A stretch of DNA of 64,000 nucleotides from positions 24,087,107 through 24,151,106 of the forward strand of contig NC_084802.1 of assembly GCF_963169125.1 (NCBI RefSeq), given 5' to 3'. The stretch comes from Humulus lupulus (Eukaryota > Streptophyta > Magnoliopsida > Rosales > Cannabaceae). The notes under the pieces are model-generated. The model made no database searches. It worked only from the letters and a program-made list of their open reading frames with translations, and was not told the origin of the DNA. Numbering within the stretch: the stretch's first letter is position 1; every line of letters starts with the position of its first letter. Below, piece by piece: positions 1-8,469 of the stretch. The translations under genes were made by a program, and so were the position numbers.

Positions 1-1182
1 TCTACCATCTGAACTTCTGGACTTGGCACTTCGACTCGCTCTTCAATTGATGCATTAATATCACATTCATCTTCAATTATCATATTATGCATAATAATAC
101 ATGAAGTCATTATATCATGTAATACTTTTTTATTCCAAAGACGTGCCGGTCCAGCAATAATTGCAAATCTATACTGCAGTACTCCAAATGCATGTTCCAC
201 ATCTTTTCTACATGCTTCTTGTTTCATTGCAAATAATTTCTTTTTTGGATGACGTGGATCATGAATACTTTGAACAAGAGTAGACCATTTTGGATATATA
301 CCATCAGCTAAATAATAACCCATATTATACTATTTTCCTTTAATAACGTAATTAGCAGGTGGAGCAATACCTTCAGCAAGATTAGCAAAAAGATGGGATG
401 CCTCCAGCACATTAATGTCATTGTTAGATCCCGGTAAACCAAAATATGGATGCCATATCCAGAGATCATAGTCAACTACAACTTCAAGAATAATAGTTGG
501 GGACCCACTACGAACGGCATATTGTCCTCCCCAAGCAGTTGGGCAATTTTTCCATTTCTAATGCATACAATCTAAACTTCCCAACATTCCTGGAAAACCT
601 CAACGTTCACCAATGTGGAGTAGTCTTGCAACATCATTAGCGTTAGGTGATCGGAGATAGCAGGCTCCAAACACCTCGACAACAGCACGACAAAATCGCT
701 TCAAGCTTTCTATAGTTGTAGATTCTCCTATTTTGATGTATTCATCGGTAGCATCTGCTGGCACACCATACGCCAACATTCGAAATACAGCTGTTACTTT
801 TTGCAAACCTAATAACCCGAGTTTACCCATTCCATCCCTTCGCTGGATAAACTAATGTCATGTCTTTGTATAGCATCCAAAATATGAAGGAATAAAGGAC
901 GACCCATTCGAAATCTTCGGCGAAACATCAAATCGGTAAATCGAGGATTCTCTGCAAAATAGTCATTGAAGAGATTGCGATCAGCATTTTCCCGGTCACG
1001 GTTGATAACTATATGACCAGGAATCGAGCCTCGATGTGAGCCTTTGTTTTTTTGGTGTTGAGCAACACAAAAATTATTGTTAGCAGTAATTTGACCTACT
1101 ACTTGCATTTCCATATCATCATAATAGTCATCATCTGAAGAAGATGATGATAAAAAGATGAACTACCAGGATAAGAATTCAT
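1..1182 (-). pseudogene. PIF/Harbinger (HARBI1/ALP1-like) transposase, decayed, 3' end outside window
   Basis: The minus strand reads as a plant PIF/Harbinger DDE nuclease. In order I see FRMGRPLFLHIL, a GKLG.L.LQK.TA.FRMLAYG helix-rich segment, GFPGMLGSLDCMH, KWKNCPTAWGGQYA, YDLWIWHPYFGLPGSNNDINVL, YYLADGIYPKW and QEACRKDVEHAFGVLQYRFAI. Acidic residues expected in the DDE site lie in SLDCMH, YYLADG and the RKDVE block. The frame is broken by a shift near 850-862 and by three nonsense codons: TGA at 600-602 (CGA in relatives), TAG at 558-560 (the W of DCMHW) and a TAG near 330-335 (GKQYNMGYY context). The likely start is the ATG at 1182, with a further shift before 1114. It is the divergent partner of the ORF1 pseudogene on the plus strand. 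The C-terminus and left terminal inverted repeat lie left of the window. It cannot be active as it stands. Confidence 0.9.
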
Positions 1183-1266
1183 ATTTTATCAAAGTTAAAC
1201 TGTATATATATTTTTCGGTGTACCCTATATCATGTGTGATATTCATGTGTTTATAGTGTAAATGTC

Positions 1267-1958
1267 CTTATCTTCTTAATCCAAAATCAAAAGATAAGAA
1301 ATCTCACGGATTAATCTTGACCGCTGAAATAAATTGACCACAATCTCAACCGTTGCATTGTGTTGTCAAATCACATCTTATCTTCTGAATCCAAAATCAG
1401 AAGATAAGAAATCTCACAGATTAATCTTGGCAGCTGAAATAAATTGACCACAATCTCAACCGTTGCATTGTGTTGTCAAATCACATCTTATCTTCTGAAT
1501 CCAAAATCAGAAGATAAGAAATCTCACGGATTAATCTTGGCCGCTGAAATAAATTGACCACAATCTCAACCGTTGCATTGTGTTGTCAAATCACATCTTA
1601 TCTTCTTAATTCAAAATCAGAATATAAGAAATCTCACGGATTAATCTTGGCCGCTGAAATAAATTGACCACAATCTCAACCGTTGCATTGTGTTGTCAAA
1701 TCACATCTTATCTTCTGAATCCAAACTCAGAAGATAAGAAATCTCATGGATTAATCTTGGCTGCTGAAATAAATTGATCACAATCTCAACCGTTGCATTG
1801 TGTTGTCAAATCACATCTTATCTTCTGAATCCAAAATCAGAAGATAAGAAATCTCACGGATTAATATTGGCCGCTGAAATAATTTGACCACAATCTCAAC
1901 CGTTGCATTGTGTTGTCAAATCACATCTTATCTTCTGAATCCAAAATCAGAAGATAAG
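1267..1958. repeat. 110-bp tandem array with a perfect hairpin in most units
   Basis: Six full copies of an exactly 110-bp unit start at 1267, 1377, 1487, 1597, 1707 and 1817, and a seventh hairpin closes the array at 1927-1958. The anchor CAATCTCAACCG recurs at 1341, 1451, 1561, 1671, 1781 and 1891. Most units open with a perfect 12-bp inverted repeat, CTTATCTTCTGA / TCAGAAGATAAG, around an 8-nt loop. Copies differ by a few substitutions. The array lies between the divergent transposase and ORF1 genes, so it covers the shared upstream region of both. Confidence 0.95.
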
Positions 1959-1988
1959 AAATCAAATCTTATGTAGCTTTTTCATCCC

Positions 1989-2047
1989 TATATAATCCCA
2001 CACTACTCATTCAAACAGATTACCTCTTCCACACTACTCATTCAAAC
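1989..2047 (+). promoter_or_regulatory. Candidate core promoter of Harbinger ORF1
   Basis: TATATAAT at 1989-1996 lies about 100 bp upstream of the ORF1 ATG (2098). An 18-bp direct repeat (CACACTACTCATTCAAAC) occurs at 1999-2016 and 2030-2047, where the 5' leader would be. Position and motif suggest a TATA box with a short duplicated leader; expression is not shown. Confidence 0.5.
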
Positions 2048-2097
2048 TGACCACATCTCTTCAACATATTTTCAAAACCACTACATTTTCTTCCAAA

Positions 2098-2664
2098 ATG
2101 TCTTCCAGTCACACTGCTTCATACTCACTTGAGGAAGATATGCACTTGTGCCATGTATATATTGACATTTCTCAAGATCCAATCATAGGAAGAAACCAAT
2201 CATGTAACAGTGGGCAAGAGTTGAATCATAGTACCACAAGAATGGGAAATTTAGTAATCAACCTCGACCAAGAAGATCTTTGCAGACTCGAATGACTACC
2301 ATTATTGGTGCAGTTGCAAAATTAAGGGGATGCATCAATCAAATCCAAAATAAAAATCCAAGTGGTGCTTCATAAGAAGATATTGTAAGTGTTTGTTATA
2401 ATTTACTTATTGTTACTAAATTGTTTTTAAATTTTATTGACACCATTATTTTATTTATGTTTTAATAGTTAAATCAAGCGAAGATGTTATTAGCCCAAGA
2501 AAAAAAATATAGCAGAGGCTTCAAATTTGATCATGTGTGGCCCATCCTCAAAGACATTAAGAAATTTACAAGTGATGACAACATCAATGCACCAAGTAGA
2601 TTCCAACAAGATGGTCCTAATTTTACTTCGTCCAAATCATCATCTCACAATATTGATTCTCCGA
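2098..2664 (+). pseudogene. Harbinger ORF1 (Myb/SANT-like, NAM-associated type), 5' part
   Basis: This is the first part of the accessory protein that PIF/Harbinger elements encode beside the transposase; in the family it is thought to help bind DNA and bring the transposase to the element. Exon 1 starts at ATG 2098 and contains YSLEEDMHLC and DISQDPIIGRNQS, the usual start of the Myb/SANT-like domain. The middle of the domain is shortened and the frame shifts between about 2200 and 2256. The exon then continues as TRMTTIIGAVAKLRGC and NKNPSGAS, with a nonsense TAA near 2371. A GT-AG intron fits 2385-2468. Exon 2 reads LNQAKMLLAQEKKY, GFKFDHVWPILKD. Coding is cut at 2664 by element E1 and resumes at 15519. 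Confidence 0.85.
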
Positions 2665-3459
2665 TGTTGACGCCGTTTTTCGTCAACAGTGAAAGAAGAG
2701 CATGTAAACAATGAACAGTAATGGCCAATATAAATATGATAATACAAAACACGATTTTTACGTGGTTCAGTAGTTAAATCTGCCTAGTCCACGAGTCTTT
2801 TTTATTAAGCTCAAGATGATCTCTGAAAATTCTTCAATGATGAATTCTTCAGAGTTTTCTCTAAAGATTCAGAAATTCCCCCTTTACAATGGTGCATGAT
2901 CTCTCTATTTATAGAGAAGATTGCAGAATACTATCCCACATACTTCGGGTAGTTACTCTTTTTGTGCAAATAAATTAAATGGCTTTAAATGCCTATAATC
3001 CGATATAAAAGGAAACGTCCTCTGAAGACCAGGGGGCGTATAACTAATCAAATAATATCTCATGGTTTCAGGGGATTTACATTAATAAATGTAGACCACG
3101 TCTCTTATGGACAACACTTGAAGATGTTCAAGGTTATTATCATATATCTCCAAGGCCTTATTCTCCCAGGTCTTACATCAACTTTCGAGCTAATGACACC
3201 TCTGAGGTCACATGGATTTCGAGATCGTACTCGCGTCAGGCTCGAAACTCCTGATCCGAGGTCATCCTTGAGGATAGATGCATCTCGTGTGCTACCCCTT
3301 CGAGATCATGTGGAGTTCGAGGCCATCATATTCGAAGTCGTCTCAGCTTTGCAGGCTCGATGTCTAGTCTTGGAACATACCTCAGACTTTACGAGTTCAT
3401 TCGCTGCGAATCTAGCTTTCGAGGTCACATTTAACATGGCTCGAAATCTGGGTATAACA
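2665..3459 (-). repeat. E1 3' LTR
   Basis: Begins (in window orientation) TGTTGACGCC and ends GGTATAACA next to the polypurine tract. It carries a minus-strand TATA box (ATTTATA at 2908-2914 in window orientation). A nested stem, CGTGG 2761-2765 with CCACG 2789-2793, lies nearer the 3' end of the LTR in element orientation, in the presumed R/U5 part. Confidence 0.93.
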
Positions 3460-3475
3460 TCTTGCCCCCTCAAAA
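3460..3475 (-). promoter_or_regulatory. E1 polypurine tract
   Basis: On the minus strand the bases just before the 3' LTR read TTTTGAGGGGGCAAGA, a purine-rich plus-strand primer site directly abutting TGTTATACCC. E2 has the matching TTTTGAGGGGGAAAA at 20580-20594. Confidence 0.8.
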
Positions 3476-3727
3476 GTATTTGTTCGAATCCTAAGAGAAA
3501 GAAACTTTTGAACTACTTTCTTCGAGAACCGTACCGTCATATACTTGAAAATGGACACGCGTCATTTGGGTATTGCTCATTCATGGTACTTGAGTACCTT
3601 GGAAACCTGCCCACGATCATTCATCTGCCTCCTTTTCGGTACCATCATGTCCTTGACCCCTGACCGTTGGATTTCATGAATATTCTGGCCAATGGCCCAG
3701 ATTAAGCCTTTTTATCACCTTTCTCCC

Positions 3728-3740
3728 TTTATATTCAAGA
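3728..3740 (+). promoter_or_regulatory. Candidate TATA region of the E1 antisense gene
   Basis: TTTATATTCAAG lies 200 bp before the 5'-UTR intron donor and corresponds in position to the much clearer CCTATATATAAG at 20851-20862 in E2. Pyrimidine-rich CTTCCTCTTCTTC follows. The E1 version looks degraded; assignment rests on comparison with E2. Confidence 0.4.
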
Positions 3741-3939
3741 TCTTCCTCTTCTTCTTATTCTACACGCATCATAAACAAAAAAGGGAAAGGACGAAACCAG
3801 AGGCCATCCCAGAGAACCTCTTTCTCGTGCATGTTCTCTCAGCCGAAAAAACAAAGGACTTCCGGTTTGTTCGAGTCCGTGAGCTCATATTTGCAGCCTC
3901 TCCTTCAGTCAGTAATTTCTTTGCAATCGCCATTATTGT

Positions 3940-4446
3940 GTAAGTGCCCAATCTTTGTTTTCCCTTATCCCAGTTTTTGTTCATATTGTTCTTGATATTT
4001 CTGTGACTGTACTAGTTTGTTTCTTAGTACAATACATTAGGGAATTTTTGTCTGATAGGCTTTTATGTTTTAAGTTTCCATACTGAGTTTGCATCACTGG
4101 TTCATATCCAGTTTTGATGTTTGAACAAGATTCCTGTTTTCTGGGTTTTTAAAAAAAAAATTAAAAAAAGTTTCTTGTACACCAAGATATCGGGTATAAA
4201 ACCTTGGCTTTGACAAATGCATGATACCCAAGGTTACCTTTTCTGGTTATCCGCCACTCTTTTTCCCCTGATTTTTGGGATTTTCAAAAAATTGTCCACT
4301 CTCCTCCCTTTCTCGTGGAACGCACGTTCTGACTCTTCAGTAATGGTCTTAGTATCGAGTTTGTTTTGTTCCTACACTCCGAGCTCGTCCTATCGAGCTC
4401 GTAATTCTTGCATGCATGGCCCTCACCATTTTTTCTTTCTCGCTAG
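3940..4446 (+). other. 5'-UTR intron of the E1 antisense gene
   Basis: The donor GTAAGTGCCC at 3940 and an acceptor TTCTTTCTCGCTAG ending at 4446 bracket a 507-nt intron whose AG touches the ATG at 4447. E2 keeps both sites (donor GTAAGTGTCT at 21069, acceptor ending at 21591), which argues for a real intron. Inside the intron the two copies are visibly more diverged than in the coding exons. Confidence 0.6.
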
Positions 4447-7233
4447 ATGTCACAGAATCTGGAAAGACGGTGGGGGTCGTTGCTGGCAATTCCTTACTCG
4501 CCAAAAACCCCGAGCCCGGAATCGTTGTTCGCTCGGAATCAACGTCGAATCCGTGAGTACGAGCTTGCACGCGAGCAAGAAGATATTCGAGCACATTACC
4601 GCCGTCAAATAGACGAGGTCATAGAGGGGAAGAGGAGAATTCTTCGGGAGGCCCTTTATCCAGAGTCCAACTCAGGGCCTAGGCCGATCCCCCTCGACCC
4701 CGCATTAAAGGTCACCGTCGCATATAGACCAGGAGAACTTCAATTTTCATTGATGGGGGAGCCCTCTTCCTCGCAGCCGAGGAAAGAAATCTTCGAGGCC
4801 AAGCACTATTGGAGCTCGGTTACCTCGACAAGTCAGATAACTGACATTCTGGCCCTCCATGGCCTCAGGTTGTCAGATTCTTTGAAGTGTCGAGCTCCGG
4901 CCGCCCACGAACGAAGCTGTTTCGCCCCCGGGGATCGTGACAACAGGCTGAGATACGCGGCATAGAGCCAGGAACACATGAAGGCGGGGGCGCTGTTGCC
5001 TTTGAAGTCTTTTTTCAAGGACTTCACGGATTTTGTTGGGTTGGCTCCGTTCCAGCTCAACACCAATTCTTATAGGGTCCTGTCGGCCCTAAGGTTGCTA
5101 TACCACGAACTGAAGTGGGAAGGGCCTTCTCCTCAGGAGATTTTATCTCTCTTTTGTCTGAAAAGCAACCCCTCCCGAGCTCGGGGAGGAGATGGCTTTT
5201 ACTATCTTTCAAGCTATCCCAAAGAGAAGAAGGTCTTTGAAGATCTCCCTAATCATCCACCTGATTTCAAAAAAGCCTTTTTCTGGACAGACGGCCTGTC
5301 CCCATCTTGACACTATTCGTTCAGGCGGATTCGTAAGTATTCTAGTTTTCTTTATCTCTGCGCTCAGAATTTTAGCTGTAAGATTCGTACTTAGTTGAAA
5401 TGTGTCTTGCTTTCCAACGAATTTTCAGCGTCCTACTCTTGACGAGGCAATGAAGGGGCATAGAGAAACCCTGCTCCAACTTCCTCATGGCAGGAGGTCC
5501 CTCTTGTACCTTTTACATGAGGATAAGCTCCGAAAATGCGGACTTTTGGGAGAGGGCCAGTCCACCTTTGACTGGTCCAATACAAAGTATGAACATTGGG
5601 AGCAGGTGCCTTTGCCCATAGGCGTCCTCCCTTCGAGGAGAGAGGTGAGGCCCCCACTTCCAGTTCGTAGAAGGAGTCCGCCATCGGGGAACGAGGCTAA
5701 TGACGAAGCCTCGAGTTCAAACTCGGATGAAGGTAAAGCCCTTCTTACCTCGAGAATGTGGTCCCCCACCTTACTAAAGCATAAGCCCGATAGGTTAGTT
5801 TCATGCCCGCATCATAGATACCACTTCTACATATGGAGTTGGGTAGACGCTTGTGTTCATAGGTTTGATAGTTGGCTCGGGAAGTATGACACCATGTATA
5901 CTTCAGACGAGGTGTGGAACGGGATAGCTATCCAATATGGGACCAACGATTATAGGGACCTTTCGAGGTTGACGTCCACCTATAGGGAAGGTACTCCCCC
6001 CGCCTCTTCTGAAGATGGGGGAATTTCATGGTCCCCGAGCTCTAGTTCGGGGGAGAGTTCCAGTTAGGTCTTTTCTTTACTTGGTTTTTTCTTTTTTATT
6101 TTCCAAGCTCATTATCATTATGTCTAACTTCGATTGGAACTGTGCAGGTGCCATGGATCCCGATCTCGACACTGTGCTTTTTAGTGATGAGGGAACTGGA
6201 GCTCAGAAGAGTAAACGCCCGAGAGCCTCGCGGAGGTCCGACCGACCATCCAAGGTCCCCAGACGCCTCGAGAAGACCCCAACGGCTCAGGTTACTTCGA
6301 GCACAACCGAGGAACCGATTGTCCAGGTTGATGCGTCTGGTTCAACTGCGCCCGTCTCACTTCCCCCGACTGACACTCAAATAACAATCGGCCAGCCCCC
6401 GAAGAAACCTTCCATCACCAAGGTTCGACTGCCGACGGCCCGACCTCATATTGAGGAGTTCGTGCTTGACGGCGCCGCTGGGACCCAAGGGGCTGTGCTT
6501 AGCTCGGACGTCCTCTCTCGAGTGGGTCAGAGCTTTTCTGGCTTCGGTGCCGACCATTGGGACCTCGTGCACAAGGCTTCGGACTGTAATACTCTTTATG
6601 ATAAGAGTATTGAACTCACTGCCACGGTAGCCTTCGCAACTCTCTTTTAACTGTTTGTGCCTCAGCTCGCGATCTAATTCGTTCTTTGTATTTCAGGCCC
6701 TTGTCGTTTCAGCACAGCTTAATTATAAGCTGACCAACGAGGTGCACACAAGTATGTCTCTGGCCCAGGAGTCGAGGGATCTCCAGCTTAAGATGGCTGA
6801 TGAACTCAAGGACTCGAAGACCGAACTTGAGGAAGTGAAGACCCGTCTCGCGGAGCTGGAGAAGACAAAGGCCGAGCTTGAACAGGCGAAGACTCGTCTT
6901 GCCGAGCTGGAGAAGGCTAACGCGAAGCTCGAAGAGGAGAAGGCTGCTACTTTCGACATTATGGAAGGCGAGAAGGCCCGTCTCCAGAACGAGTTCAAAG
7001 AGCATAAGGAGAAGGCGGTTGACCAGGCCATGTACAAAATTTGGGTTGACAATGCCGACCTCGATACCAGCTTCCTGGGTCCTCTCGAGGCCAAATATGT
7101 AGAACGGTGGAGTGCCCGTCTTGAGGCGAGTGAAGTTGCTCGAGAGGTTGCTCAGAAGGATAGTCATGCTATTCGTCATGGGGGGTCTAGTGTCGTTGAC
7201 GTCGGAAAAGCCAAGGGAACTGCTCCTTCTTGA
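4447..7233 (+). pseudogene. E1 antisense additional ORF: spliced gypsy-type 'transposase_28-like' coiled-coil gene
   Basis: This multi-exon gene lies opposite to gag-pol, between integrase and the 3' LTR. Exon 1 (4447-5332) begins MSQNLERRWGSLLAIPYSP and contains the conserved block SQEHMKAGALLPLKSFFKDF, FVGLAPFQLNTNSYRVLSAL, ILSLFCLKSNPS, which resembles the plant family annotated as putative gypsy-type transposon domain. Its donor is GTAAGT at 5333. The next exon (about 5420-5732) carries HRETLLQLPHGRRSLLYLLHEDKL. A later exon starts after the acceptor TGTGCAG near 6147 (basic, KSKRPRASRRSDRP), and a last exon follows TTTCAG near 6697. That last exon is a strong coiled coil of LAELEKAN-type heptads ending at 7233. 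Lesions are TAG at 4963 (TGG in E2) and TGA near 5308 (CGA in E2). The function is unknown; a nucleic-acid-binding or structural role is only a guess from the basic and coiled-coil segments. Confidence 0.75.
5734..6067 (+). CDS. Conserved exon-like ORF inside the antisense gene
   Basis: Between the donor near 5732 and the acceptor near 6147 lies a conserved reading frame with WSWVDACVHRFDSWLGKYD, GIAIQYGTNDYRDLSRLTST, then a Ser-rich acidic tail ending at a stop (6065-6067). E2 keeps almost the same protein and the same stop (22953-23219). It could be a retained-intron C-terminus giving an alternative protein, or part of an older exon. I do not recognise the domain. Confidence 0.5.
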
Positions 7234-7724
7234 TTCTTACCTCAGGGTTGTGTCCCTCTATTGTTTGTAACTTTTTATTTATGCCCGTAGGGCTGATACA
7301 ATTTTTTTATAAACTTATATATGCTTTACATTTCTTGGCTCGAAATATTTTACATATTTTATATGAATGAGTTTTTTATGTTTATTTATTCATACAAACA
7401 TAGTGTGGATTTAGGCTCGAGACTCGATGCATTCATGCATCGTTTGCTCGAAATATCCGCTTCCAATCTCGTTATTTATCAAGGTCAGATATTACTTTAA
7501 CCACGAACCCGAAAGTACTTATATGGTATGTGATGTGAATGGTTTAGTTATATCTTTTTGCTTAGTTACTTTTTACTCGTCCTCGGTTTTTACTCCGAAG
7601 TTATGAGTTCGAAACTATTTTTCTTTAAGATATTTCAGCCTCGATCTCGACTTATCTCAGAGTAGGTTTAGGTTTCTACTTATCGTCGATTAGTTTTTTG
7701 GCTGGTTTGTTCCAAACCTATTAA

Positions 7725-8300
7725 GTTTGCACATCTGGTTAAATCCAAACGTTATTATCTTTTGATAGTTCGGTTGCGTCCAAACTATCTAAGCTCGCGT
7801 ATCTGGTTAAATCCAAATACTTATGTTTTTTGATAATTCGGTTATGTCCAAACTATCTAAGCTCGCGTATCTGGTTAAATCCAGATACTTATGTTTTTGA
7901 TAACTCGGTTATGTCCAAACTATCTAAGCTCGCGTATCTGGTTAAATCCAAATACTTATGTTTTTGATAATTCGGTTATGTCCAAACTATCTAAGCTCGC
8001 GTATCTGGTTAAATCCAAATACTTATGTTTTTGATAATTCGGTTATGTCCAAACTATCTAAGCTCGCGTATCTGGTTACATCCAAATACTTTATGTTTTT
8101 GATAATTCGGTTATGTCCAAACTATCTAAGCTTGCGTATCTGGTTACATCCAAATACTTTATGTTTTTGATAATTCGGTTATGTCCAAACTATCTAAGCT
8201 CGCGTATCTGGTTATATCCAAATACTTTATGTTTTTGATAATTCAGTTATGTCCAAACTATCTAAGCTCGCGTATCTGGTTACATCCAAATACTTTATTT
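7725..8300. repeat. 67-68-bp minisatellite between integrase and antisense gene of E1
   Basis: Eight copies are marked by GCTCGCG/GCTTGCG at 7793, 7861, 7928, 7995, 8062, 8130, 8198 and 8266. The unit includes TCTGGTTAAATCCAAATAC and GATAATTCGGTTATGTCC. E2 has only about 2.5 to 3 more diverged copies. Tandem repeats in the untranslated region after pol are a known habit of Tat elements. Confidence 0.92.
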
Positions 8301-8316
8301 TTATTTTTAAATCAAT

Positions 8317-8344
8317 GGTATATATACCGATGATGCCCCCTTAA
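8317..8344 (-). promoter_or_regulatory. Internal polypurine-like tract plus 12-bp palindrome (E1)
   Basis: The minus strand reads TTAAGGGGGCATCATC, followed by the perfect palindrome GGTATATATACC (8317-8328). It lies just after pol and before the minisatellite. E2 keeps TTAAGGGGGCATCAT (25115-25130), and E4 has CTTGGGGGGCATA (60251-60263) followed by GGTATAC in the same relative place. It may be a central polypurine tract or the relic of an older element end. Confidence 0.45.
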
Positions 8345-8469
8345 TATCTTATGAGTGTGACCATAGGTTATTAAATTAAGAAAGATTGCAAAAATAAAAA
8401 GGGATAATATATTGAACGAAATAAATCTTTATTTGATGGAATTCAAAAGCAACAAACTAATACAAATAG

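Noticed and set aside
1267..1958. CRISPR array
   Set aside because: Contiguous 110-bp tandem copies with no distinct spacers, in plant transposon DNA.
3460..3500. TTCGAATCC near 3483 looks like a tRNA T-arm
   Set aside because: It lies beside the polypurine tract at the 3' end of a minus-strand element. No acceptor or anticodon arms are found around it, and the same bases recur in E2 as plain element sequence.
6709..7179. Minus-strand open frame of 156 aa
   Set aside because: Shadow of the plus-strand coiled-coil exon; Leu-rich only because Glu/Lys codons read in reverse give Leu/Phe.
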